Below, one piece after another: positions 51,783 to 59,722 of a stretch of DNA of 64,000 nucleotides. The stretch is from Bacteriovoracaceae bacterium (GTDB lineage: Bacteria; Bdellovibrionota; Bacteriovoracia; Bacteriovoracales; Bacteriovoracaceae). A model generated the notes under the pieces. The model had not been told where the DNA came from, made no database searches, and saw nothing but the letters and a program-made list of their open reading frames with translations. The stretch spans positions 62,001-126,000 of the forward strand of contig CANFHC010000010.1 in assembly GCA_947446575.1 (NCBI GenBank). Reading direction: 5' to 3'. Both the position numbers and the translations under genes were made by a program. Every line of letters starts with the position of its first letter. The first letter of the stretch is position 1.

Positions 51783-53633
51783 CTACTTGAAAAATCCACC
51801 ATATTTTTTAAGACTCTCAGCTAATTCGTCATACAACAAAGAGTCTTCAAGAGACTGTGAGGCTGCCCAATTCTTTATAAGTTCCAAATTCTTTTCTTTT
51901 GAACGTGTAGCCTTACTCAGTACGGTTGTTTGAAAAGTAGAAATAGATTCAGTTATCTTTTTGTCCATCATAAGATATCCGCTTGATTTTTTTTCTGCAT
52001 CTTCTTTAGAATCAAACTTAAAACTTTCCTTTTCATAGCTTTCGCTCAATCGTTTAGAGGCATTATCCAAAAACTCTTGTTGAAAAGTAAGCGCAAAATT
52101 TGTTGCAACTTTATTTTTCCCTGATAATCCACCTATAAGTGCAGTCATTATAAAATTTTGTTTACCCATTTTATTTTGAATGGCATTCATGGTTTGATTA
52201 TCTCGATCACTAATTCTTGAATCACGAACTTTTTCTCTCAAATTATCCTGAAGACCACATTTAGAGATTGGACAAGTTTTTTGAAAGTCGCCCTCACTCA
52301 AGCACTGTTTTGAAAAATTCTCAAGTCCCAAATCACAAGCTTTTAAGACAACATTTACCTTTTCTATTTGAGGAGTAATTTTATCTAAGAGATAATTACT
52401 AATTTGTTTTTTATTAAAACCACAAAGCTTTGGGTCTGTATATTTATAATCAGTGATGAAATGTTCAAGACAACTAGAAGAAATCGACGCAAGTCCGTAA
52501 CCAGAACGACCATACAAATTCAATTCTTTTGAATCATCCAAACAAATTTTTAAAATTTCATCATTCGATAATTCCATCTCTGGACCAGAGATAAATTCTT
52601 TTCCGCCAAAAACTTTATTTTTAATAAAATCATACTTTTCAGGATCAACTGCTTTTAATTTATTAGGATAATAGACATAATGAGCAGCAGCTTCAGCAAA
52701 ATCTTCAGCTGGTGCTGTGCTTGAATAGTCACTTACAAAATTTTTGTCTTTGGAGAATTCCCATTGACTAACTTGAGTCTTCTTTCCCGTTTTTACATCC
52801 GTTTCATACTTTGTTGATTTAATCCAACCTGATAATTTCAAAAAATCAGGACTTTCAGAAAATCCATGAGAATTTTTATTAGATTGTGAATAATCAACAT
52901 GGTGAGTGAGCTCGTGAACGGCCGCATGCGATCCCCATGAAGCTGCTCCAGAGAAGCCAGATTCTAAAAAAGTAATTTCGCCCTCACGATTATAATCAGC
53001 GGAATGAATACCAGGACTAGCATAAGCAGCAGCGTTTGGCGCACCTGGTGATGAATATCCATCAGGTAATCTTTTGATTCGATCAAGCGTTTTTAATTTT
53101 TCATATCTAGGAGGTAAAAGCTTATAGGCTAAATCTATTTTTTGTATTTCCTCAAGAGTGAATAATTGTCCGATATACTCATTATTTATATTAAAGTCTT
53201 TGGCAAGCGATACAATATATCCATCGCGCTTAGCAATGTTTAAAACTCGATAAGCCACTTCTTCAGATTTGTAGACTTTTGTAATTGCACATAGGACTGT
53301 TTTGCATTCACTAGCATTCGCCCAATCTTTAGACGGTTTATCATCTAACATTTTTCCTAAAAATTTTAATTCATCTGCTGAGCCTTCAAGATTTATACCT
53401 TTTATGAGTGCTTTTTTTTGAGGAAGTTTACTAAAATTGGAAAGATACTCTTCGCGCGCTTGCTCTTTTAATACATCTGCACAATTAACTTCAGTAGGAT
53501 TTTGAAGAATTTTAATATTTTTGACTAAACCACTAAAAGGTTTTAATTCACTGGAACAAGTTACACAATCATCGGCCTGAACAATATTTGTAAGAATAAA
53601 GAATGGAGCTAAAATAAAAAAAATATTTTTCAT
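51783..53633 (-). CDS. Secreted HExxH zinc metallopeptidase (HELTH)
   Basis: 616 aa with a signal peptide ending VQA (residue 20), followed by a CVTC pair. The zinc site VHELTHHVDYSQ is at about residue 240, and a downstream acidic helix APAEDFAEAAAHYVYYP (about 310) offers the third ligand. The spacing and P-x-EDFAE form match the lethal-factor-like/zincin group rather than thermolysin. The C-terminal half is helical with Cys pairs (QCLSEGDFQKTCPISKCG). Its ATG overlaps the upstream gene stop (ATGA). Likely digests protein outside the cytoplasm; the target is unknown. Confidence 0.78.
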   Translation of the reverse strand: MKNIFFILAPFFILTNIVQADDCVTCSSELKPFSGLVKNIKILQNPTEVNCADVLKEQAREEYLSNFSKLPQKKALIKGINLEGSADELKFLGKMLDDKPSKDWANASECKTVLCAITKVYKSEEVAYRVLNIAKRDGYIVSLAKDFNINNEYIGQLFTLEEIQKIDLAYKLLPPRYEKLKTLDRIKRLPDGYSSPGAPNAAAYASPGIHSADYNREGEITFLESGFSGAASWGSHAAVHELTHHVDYSQSNKNSHGFSESPDFLKLSGWIKSTKYETDVKTGKKTQVSQWEFSKDKNFVSDYSSTAPAEDFAEAAAHYVYYPNKLKAVDPEKYDFIKNKVFGGKEFISGPEMELSNDEILKICLDDSKELNLYGRSGYGLASISSSCLEHFITDYKYTDPKLCGFNKKQISNYLLDKITPQIEKVNVVLKACDLGLENFSKQCLSEGDFQKTCPISKCGLQDNLREKVRDSRISDRDNQTMNAIQNKMGKQNFIMTALIGGLSGKNKVATNFALTFQQEFLDNASKRLSESYEKESFKFDSKEDAEKKSSGYLMMDKKITESISTFQTTVLSKATRSKEKNLELIKNWAASQSLEDSLLYDELAESLKKYGGFFK

Positions 53634-54142
53634 TTTTTCACCTCTTGTTTTTTCTTTGATTTTAAGCGAATTTTTGATTGATGAATTTCAGTTAAAATAT
53701 CTTTAAGTGACTTTAATGGTTGTTTGGATTTCCACACAGGAACTAAATCTAACTGAGAAACGGTTAAATTATTTGTGAGATGAAAGATGCGACCTGTACT
53801 GGGGTCTGCAACAATGAGATTGTGATTTACCATATCACCTATGGGCGCTGATTCTATATATTCAAACGTATCTTTACCCGTAATGCTAAAAGGACTAGGT
53901 GGATTGAAATCAAGATTAACCACTCTTTCAGAAGAATTATTTACTGAAATTTTAATTTCTAGGTCTTTATTTTTAAATACCAAAGGCAAGCTTGAATTTT
54001 TTGGTGCACCAACTTTTTCAAGAATAACTTCAATTTTGTCATTCCCATTTAATTGTAAAATTTTTTCTTCTTGAGCAAAAATGCAAGCCGAGTATATCAA
54101 CGATAAAGACAACACAATCGATATTCGCTCGGATCTATTCAT
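53630..54142 (-). CDS. Exported protein coupled to the HELTH metallopeptidase
   Basis: 170 aa. Signal peptide (SERISIVLSLSLIYSACIFA), AAGGGG before the ATG, then a beta-rich domain (KIEVILEKVGAPKNSSLPL, LVFKNKDLEIKIS) and a basic C-terminal tail (SKIRLKSKKKQEVKK). SAC could be read as a lipobox, but IYSACIFAQ fits a type I signal equally well. Stop and start overlap with the peptidase gene, so a chaperone, inhibitor or anchor role is possible; this is inferred from position only. Confidence 0.65.
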   Translation of the reverse strand: MNRSERISIVLSLSLIYSACIFAQEEKILQLNGNDKIEVILEKVGAPKNSSLPLVFKNKDLEIKISVNNSSERVVNLDFNPPSPFSITGKDTFEYIESAPIGDMVNHNLIVADPSTGRIFHLTNNLTVSQLDLVPVWKSKQPLKSLKDILTEIHQSKIRLKSKKKQEVKK

Positions 54143-54489
54143 CCCTTTACCCCTTCAAACAAAATAACACCCAATTCTTCTCGGCTAAAAAAAGGATTTC
54201 TTTAATCTTGATGAGTTGATCCGATTGGTATTATTTTTCCTCGTGTTATGCAGATTATGGTGAGATTTTTTTACAAAAAAAAGATTTAAACATTCGTTAA
54301 AATATTTGTAATAGTAATATCTTTATCTGAGTAAGACAGATCACTTTCAAAAAACATATCTTATTTCAATCGTTTTACCAGAAAACATCGAAAGATCAGC
54401 TTTTTATCGATTTAAGCGTATTTTTCCCAATCGACAAGTAAAAGTAATAGATCATAATAGGTGAATACTTCTTCTAAGGATCATGTAAG
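54143..54489. other. Intergenic region without recognised features
   Basis: 347 nt between divergent genes. It is AT-rich with T and A runs (near 54268-54285). I see no ORF of note, strong hairpin or good promoter. AAGGA at 54476-54480 is the SD of the following gene, with an ATG-TAA start-stop lying in the spacer. Confidence 0.5.
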
Positions 54490-54951
54490 ATGAAATACTT
54501 AATACTCGCCCTCTCTAGTACTCTATTTTCATTCAATATCGCTCAGGCAGCAGATACTGTTAAAGTAGCCGTTGGAACACAGACTTATCAATGCACTATC
54601 AATGGCAATTTAACTTGTAATCCAGTCAATGAAGTTCAACAACAAACAATGACTTTGAAAAAAAATGGCGGACATTTTCAAATAGCTGACACCCCAAGAA
54701 ATTTGTCGGCCGACATCGATACGACTCTTGAAAATGGACAAGTAAGTTATGCTGTGACATTTTGCTCTCATACAGTTTGTACGTTAAGTACCAGTAATGG
54801 CGGAGCGAATGCTTATATAAACCAAACAATGTTCGGGCAATATAATGTAACTGAAAAATCATTTTATGTTTTGGGCTTTTTTATCAATTCACAAAACACA
54901 CCGGTTAATCTACAAGAAAAGATTCTTGCTCAATTTACTTTAAAAAAATAA
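54490..54951 (+). CDS. Small exported protein of unknown function
   Basis: 153 aa with a signal peptide ending AQA (residue 20). The mature domain is beta-rich with two Cys pairs (YQCTINGNLTCNPVN and TFCSHTVCTLS), probably disulfide-bonded. SD AAGGA is 9 nt before the ATG. No family recognised; periplasmic or released. Confidence 0.6.
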   Translation: MKYLILALSSTLFSFNIAQAADTVKVAVGTQTYQCTINGNLTCNPVNEVQQQTMTLKKNGGHFQIADTPRNLSADIDTTLENGQVSYAVTFCSHTVCTLSTSNGGANAYINQTMFGQYNVTEKSFYVLGFFINSQNTPVNLQEKILAQFTLKK

Positions 54952-55020
54952 GTTTCTTCTCAAATAAAGAATACTACGTTCTTAAACTTCGTTTGAGTAG
55001 CATCGTTAGGAGAAGGCCAA

Positions 55021-56190
55021 TTAGTTAAAGAGCCTCTCATTACTCAAAAGCATTTGCACCTTACCTCTCATCTTCATATCGTTTATAAGCTGTTTTTTGA
55101 TTTTATTGACAGCGTAAATAACCGAGCTATGATCCTTATTAAAGAGTTTGGAAATACTGGAAAATGTTAGTCCATCTCTTTCTTTAAGAATATACATGGC
55201 CACATGCCTAGCTAGAGCGAACTCTTGTTTTCTTCTGTTGGAAACTAAATCATCGAAACTTACTTGAAAATGAATAGCTATGTTTTTTAGAAATTTTGGA
55301 ATTTCATCTTGAAAATTAAAACTTACTTTTTCATTAATTTCCTTTATTGCCATTGCCAAAGAAATTTGTTGATCATTAATCTCTATCACATTTTTAAATT
55401 TATGGAGGAGACTCTCTAGCCCATAGACATTAAAATCTAATTGGTTCGATACTAAGTCTTTGACATTTTTAGGAAGATTTATTTTTAATTCACTGCATTT
55501 TAAATCAACAATATCGTAAGAAAGTTCATTTTTCATTTCAAAGATATTATGAATTAACGCCGCTGATAGTTTACCTTTAAAACGATCATCACAGTTACTT
55601 AAATCTTTTGGAAGTTTGCTTCCAGTTATGATTAATTTAAGTTTTCCTGATTGGGCGTAATCTATTAGCTGGCAGAACATCTTAAGCATTTCAGTATTAC
55701 CTTCAATTTCTTCGATATCATCAATTAATACAAATTCATAAAATTTAATTGCATTAAAGTCATAGACGAGCAAAGACATCATGAAGGGTGAGCTAAAATA
55801 AAATCCTTTTTTATTCAAAATTAACTCATTGGCAACAGCATTTAAAATATGAGATTTTCCTAATCCACTTTGTGCCTTTAGATAAATTATGTGATAGTCA
55901 GATTTATCATTAACGATAAACCTTTTAACAGCTTCAACGGCAAATTGATTAGAATTTCCCAAACAATAATTTGAAAATAATTTGTTCTTATCGACATTTC
56001 CGTGAAAAAAATTAAGGGAGGAATTTGTGATATTTTTTTTTGTAATTGATGTTCGTCTAAGCTTTTCTTTTGGTGAAAAATCAGCGAGTGCGTAATCTGA
56101 AACAAAACTAAGCAAATCGAGTTGGTATGATTCTTCCTGTGAACTACCTAGAATCTGCAATCTTCTTCCTTCTGCAATACTCTTATTCAT
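55021..56190 (-). CDS. Divergent DnaA paralogue
   Basis: 389 aa from the ATG at 56190 (a TTG at 56199 is the only longer option). It has DnaA domains III and IV. Walker A is KAQSGLGKSH (first Gly replaced), Walker B is FVLIDDIEEIEG, and sensor I is LKLIITGSKLPKDL. The arginine-finger region DDRFKGKLSAAL has Lys where initiators have Arg (RLKSRF). The box-binding domain IV signature is DLVSNRRKQEFALARHVAMYIL and, after a spacer, LFNKDHSSVIYAVNKI, keeping the Asp-His DNA contacts. Domain I is not recognisable. No dnaN lies beside it, so this is probably an accessory regulator, not the main initiator. Confidence 0.8.
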   Translation of the reverse strand: MNKSIAEGRRLQILGSSQEESYQLDLLSFVSDYALADFSPKEKLRRTSITKKNITNSSLNFFHGNVDKNKLFSNYCLGNSNQFAVEAVKRFIVNDKSDYHIIYLKAQSGLGKSHILNAVANELILNKKGFYFSSPFMMSLLVYDFNAIKFYEFVLIDDIEEIEGNTEMLKMFCQLIDYAQSGKLKLIITGSKLPKDLSNCDDRFKGKLSAALIHNIFEMKNELSYDIVDLKCSELKINLPKNVKDLVSNQLDFNVYGLESLLHKFKNVIEINDQQISLAMAIKEINEKVSFNFQDEIPKFLKNIAIHFQVSFDDLVSNRRKQEFALARHVAMYILKERDGLTFSSISKLFNKDHSSVIYAVNKIKKQLINDMKMRGKVQMLLSNERLFN

Positions 56191-56799
56191 AAAATCCAAA
56201 AAATAAAATACGTAAATTAATTCTTTGAAAGAATAAGCACAAAAAAGAAAAGGTCAAACAAATTTAATAAGGCTGCAGACATCTAGATTTTAATATTTAT
56301 TTTTGTCGTCATAAAAAACTTCACCTCATTGGTTGTCTGGATCTCCGTTTCATTAATACTTTTTCTTGCACCATTCGAAATGACTAGTTCTCTGGAGGCA
56401 AGACTTTACATAAAGACAAAAAGTAACTAGAAAATTTTACACTTGCGACTTAAATAATCTCGACTTTTATTTTTGATAATCTTGTTCTTGGAAAAAAGAT
56501 AGTATCCAAAGACTAAAAAAATATTCAACATATTTTCATTCTAAAATTATACAATTGACCATTTACCAGACATTATAATTGTCTCGCCCCGAGGAAAAAG
56601 ACTTGAACCAATTCATCAAACTGATGCAAAACCACTCATAATTTCAAAACTCAATAAATGGTAAAAAGAGACAAAAGTAGAACTCATTGCAAAAGTTGAA
56701 AATTTAAATTAGACACAGGTTAGCTTTGACTTAGATTTCTTTACATTTTCTTATAGAAATGTTTTTCTCTCTCAAAGTAAATATTTCGCGGGGTCAATT
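56191..56799. other. Long intergenic region; possible gene remnant
   Basis: 609 nt between divergent genes. No consensus DnaA box (TTATNCACA) is visible. A protein-like frame of 37 codons at 56551-56664 (LPDIIIVSPRGKRLEPIHQ, then AKPLIISKLNKW and TAA) has no start codon and may be a decayed gene. TTGACT (56726) and TATAGA (56752) are 20 nt apart, a poor promoter match for the following gene. Confidence 0.4.
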
Positions 56800-57546
56800 T
56801 TGGAATCACTAACAAATCAAGCGGACTTAATAGCTCTTCATAAGTCTGTTTCTAATCATTCGATGTACAACAAAATTTTAACTGTAAATGACTTAAAAAC
56901 TATGATGGAAACCCATGTTTTTGCAGTATGGGACTTTATGTCGCTCCTAAAACGATTGCAAAGAGAAATCACTTGTGTCGAACTTCCTTGGAAGCCAAGT
57001 CCTTACCCTAGTAAGTTAGTTCGCCTAATTAATGAAATCGTCTTAGCTGAAGAAAGTGACCTAGATCAAAACAGCGAACCCATCGATCATTTCTCGCTCT
57101 ACTTAAAGGCCATGAATGAACTCGGCGCTAAGACTCAAAAAATTAAAAACTTCCTCGAAGTTCAGGACTTTGATAAGTTAACGACAGCACAAAGAAATTT
57201 TGTTCAATATAACTTGGAATTGGCAAAGACTGGACTTCTCCATGAAGTAGCTGCAGCATTTTTCTTTGGTAGAGAAAAATTAATACCTGACATGTTCACC
57301 ACAATCATTGCTGACCTTGAAAAAAATATTCAAGAAAAAGACCAAGGACTTTTTCCTAATTTAAAATACTACCTTCACCGTCATATTGAAATTGATGGAA
57401 ATGAGCATGGACCTATGGCAGAAGGATGCCTTTCCATTCTCTGTGGAAATGACAAACAAAAATGGGAAGAAGCAAGAATTGCTGGAATTAAATCGCTAAA
57501 GCTTCGTTCAGCCTTATGGGATGAAGTAGAAAGCAGTCTATACTAG
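56800..57546 (+). CDS. DUF3050-family protein
   Basis: 248 aa, all-helical. HVFAVWDFMSLLKRLQREITCVELPW, EESDLD, then HEVAAAFFFGREKLIPDMF and YYLHRHIEIDGNEHGPMAE are the conserved blocks of DUF3050, which has the heme-oxygenase-like/TenA-type fold with Glu and His that could bind a di-metal site. The reaction is not established. It starts at TTG with GGGG about 8 nt upstream. Convergent with the M23 gene, with the stop codons directly abutting. Confidence 0.82.
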   Translation: MESLTNQADLIALHKSVSNHSMYNKILTVNDLKTMMETHVFAVWDFMSLLKRLQREITCVELPWKPSPYPSKLVRLINEIVLAEESDLDQNSEPIDHFSLYLKAMNELGAKTQKIKNFLEVQDFDKLTTAQRNFVQYNLELAKTGLLHEVAAAFFFGREKLIPDMFTTIIADLEKNIQEKDQGLFPNLKYYLHRHIEIDGNEHGPMAEGCLSILCGNDKQKWEEARIAGIKSLKLRSALWDEVESSLY

Positions 57547-58644
57547 TTATTCTTCAGGATTTTCTTCAGCATCAAGAGATTCAGGATTTGAATTTTCAAA
57601 ACTATCTTTAAAATCAAAAGTATATTCTTTTACAAGATCGATAGGATTAACATAAAAGCCTTCTGCATTTAATACACCAAAATGTAAGTGGGCCCCAGTA
57701 GCATAACCTGTTCTTCCAACTTCTCCGATTTTATCTTGCATCTCTACACGCGTTCCGACTCGAAGACCCTTTTGAAATTTCTTTAAATGGTCATAAGTCG
57801 TTTTGTAACCGTTATCGTGTTCAATGATGATGAACTTTCCTTTGGCCCGCGCTCTTCCCATAGAAACTATTCTTCCGTCTAGTGCCGGATAAACGGGTGA
57901 ACCACTTGGTGTCACAAAATCAATTCCGTTATGCGGCTGAATTCTTCTTGTAACAGGGTGACGGCGATTGAGTTGAAATAAACTTGAAACCCGACTCGAT
58001 TTTACTGGAGCATAAAAAGGTCTTTCATCTTTTTCTACAATTGTTGGAAGTAAATTCCAAGATTGTGTCGTTAAATTTTGTTGAAGTATTTTATGCGAAA
58101 TCGCATGACCAATAATTAATGATGCTTTCATAACATCACCATATTTAACAAAATGGCCATTATCAAAATATTCTAGGATATCAAAAGAATAGTATGCACG
58201 TGCTCTCAATCCTTTCGTGGAAATAAATTCATCTTTGAAGGCCTCTGAAATGAGATTCGCTACCCTTGGTGAAGAAGTCTCTTTTTTTAGTGAATCAAAT
58301 AGAGTCCCTCGAATATTCCCTTCTATAGTTTTAACTTCTATTTCTAGTGGGGAATAAATCTTTTCAATTTCAATCTGTGTATATTTTTTTTGAATGATGT
58401 AAACATCGTCTGAATTTTCAGCATAAATTTTTACTGTGAAAATTTCTGGATTCTCACCTTCGAAAGCAACCTGTGAATTAGAGGATGCATCTAGATCCAA
58501 AAGTTCGGGGTATTTTGTTAGAAATAATGAAAGTTGGCTTTGCGTAAGATCAAATTGATTTAGGATTTTCAAAGCTTTTTCTTGTGCCGAAACGACGTGA
58601 GAAAATGCCATCAAATGCAGAGAAAATAACAAGACTTTTATCAT
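57547..58644 (-). CDS. Secreted M23-family peptidoglycan endopeptidase
   Basis: 365 aa with a signal peptide ending VSA (residue 20). The C-terminal third is a LytM domain: RRIQPHNGIDFVTPSGSPVYP (zinc His and Asp), EHDNGYKTTYDHLKKF and ATGAHLHFGVLN (HxH). The N-terminal region (about 25-220) is a helical/beta module seen in MepM-like enzymes. All catalytic ligands are present, so it should cut peptide cross-links in murein, useful for division or for prey-wall work. Very acidic C-terminus (SLDAEENPEE). Confidence 0.9.
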   Translation of the reverse strand: MIKVLLFSLHLMAFSHVVSAQEKALKILNQFDLTQSQLSLFLTKYPELLDLDASSNSQVAFEGENPEIFTVKIYAENSDDVYIIQKKYTQIEIEKIYSPLEIEVKTIEGNIRGTLFDSLKKETSSPRVANLISEAFKDEFISTKGLRARAYYSFDILEYFDNGHFVKYGDVMKASLIIGHAISHKILQQNLTTQSWNLLPTIVEKDERPFYAPVKSSRVSSLFQLNRRHPVTRRIQPHNGIDFVTPSGSPVYPALDGRIVSMGRARAKGKFIIIEHDNGYKTTYDHLKKFQKGLRVGTRVEMQDKIGEVGRTGYATGAHLHFGVLNAEGFYVNPIDLVKEYTFDFKDSFENSNPESLDAEENPEE

Positions 58645-59004
58645 AAATTTATCTTACTTAAGCGCTGTGCAGTATGGCGATCTTAGAAGTCTTACATTTG
58701 ATGGCACTATGAGACTCGAAGTGAAATCAAAGTTTGTAATCCCTAGAATTTTTATTCTTAATTTTTGATCATTCAAGAAATTCAGATAATTTTACATACT
58801 AAAGTAACCTCGGAAATGGCCCGGGGACATAATATCAAATCGTCTATTCTAAAATATTCCAATTTGCCTGCTCAGGATCATTAGGAACCTGAGTGAACAT
58901 TCCTTTTTAATAACTTAATAAATTTAATTTTGGCATTGAAAGTGCAAATCTTCACTTTATGAATTGTTGAACGAAATTATTTATTCTTTTAAGGAGAGCA
59001 CAGG
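58645..59004. other. Intergenic region with sigma-54-like promoter and a hairpin
   Basis: 360 nt. It holds CTCAGG-N11-CCTGAG (58871-58893), with T5 at 58904-58908 on the plus strand and no plus-strand gene needing a terminator. The right part holds a -24/-12 element (58931-58946) and a strong SD (AAGGAG at 58990). Nothing else seen. Confidence 0.5.
58931..58946 (+). promoter_or_regulatory. Sigma-54 (-24/-12) promoter candidate
   Basis: TGGCATTGAAAGTGCA has the GG and GC dinucleotides exactly 10 nt apart, with TGGCA and TGCA intact. A start near 58957 would give a leader of about 48 nt to the lipoprotein ATG at 59005. Confidence 0.45.
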
Positions 59005-59676
59005 ATGTTGAATTTTTTAAAGTCAGTAGGACTTAATTTTTCTAAGAAAAAAACGTTATTTACATTTTCAACTTTGATGGGAGCAAGTTTACTCATCACT
59101 TCGTGTGGTAACGGAACCACTGCCAACACTCTCAAAATTCCAGGAGTTGATAAACTAGGCGTAACAGTCGTTCAAGACAGTATGCTCGTTTCAATGGTGC
59201 TCACTAATCTTAAACTTAATAGTGGACTTCGTTACAATATTCCCAAATATCCAAATTCATACATAGAACTCTCCCCTGATCTTGAATCATCGGGAACTTT
59301 GCTAGCGATAAGTATTTCTTCAAAAGATGTCTTAAATTCTAGTCTACAAAATCTATCACCAATCTCATTACCGGGTGGTCGCGCATTACCTGGAGTAGTT
59401 GGAGGTAAACTTCCTGCAGTAGCTTTCTCAGAGGCCTATTTTAAAAATATAAGCTTTTACTTGGGCCCAAAACTCTTTGGATTTTTTATTCCAATTAAGG
59501 CCATTGGAATCTTGCCGACTATTATTTCGTCCAGATATTATTCTGGAACAAAAAGTGTTGGAAATATTTCATTAGTTGGCAATGATGCTAACGGGGAAAA
59601 TGCCGGTCTCTTGTTAATGCTTGATTTAACTCCAGCAGTGAAAACACAATTATTAAAAGCAGCTAATCTTTACTAA
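59005..59676 (+). CDS. Lipoprotein of unknown function
   Basis: 223 aa. Start ATG follows AAGGAGAGCACAGG, a good SD. The signal peptide has lipobox LITSC (Cys34) followed by GNGTT. The mature domain has long beta-like stretches (LVSMVLTNLKLNSGLRYNI, SYIELSPDLESSGTLLAISI) and a Gly/Pro loop (LPGGRALPGVVGGKLP). No family recognised. Probably monocistronic: sigma-54-like promoter upstream, strong terminator downstream. Confidence 0.7.
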   Translation: MLNFLKSVGLNFSKKKTLFTFSTLMGASLLITSCGNGTTANTLKIPGVDKLGVTVVQDSMLVSMVLTNLKLNSGLRYNIPKYPNSYIELSPDLESSGTLLAISISSKDVLNSSLQNLSPISLPGGRALPGVVGGKLPAVAFSEAYFKNISFYLGPKLFGFFIPIKAIGILPTIISSRYYSGTKSVGNISLVGNDANGENAGLLLMLDLTPAVKTQLLKAANLY

Positions 59677-59683
59677 GCATATG

Positions 59684-59715
59684 GTTCCAACACAAAACTA
59701 GTGTTGGAACTTTTA
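59684..59715 (+). terminator. Rho-independent terminator after the lipoprotein gene
   Basis: A perfect 10-bp stem GTTCCAACAC (59684-59693) and GTGTTGGAAC (59701-59710) with a 7-nt loop is followed by TTTTA. It lies 7 nt past the TAA. The opposite strand has no T-run, so it is unidirectional. Confidence 0.85.
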
Positions 59716-59722
59716 TTTCAAA

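Noticed and set aside
54483-54488. ATG-TAA start-stop element before the exported protein gene
   Set aside because: The SD (AAGGA) is only 2 nt from this ATG but 9 nt from the main ATG, so the element probably has no ribosome-loading role.
56191-56799. Search for an origin of replication beside the DnaA-like gene
   Set aside because: No DnaA-box clusters or dnaN/recF neighbours seen, so no origin is claimed.
58871-58908. CTCAGG/CCTGAG hairpin with a later T-run
   Set aside because: No plus-strand gene upstream needs a terminator, the T-run is 10 nt from the stem, and the minus strand has none; not called as a terminator.
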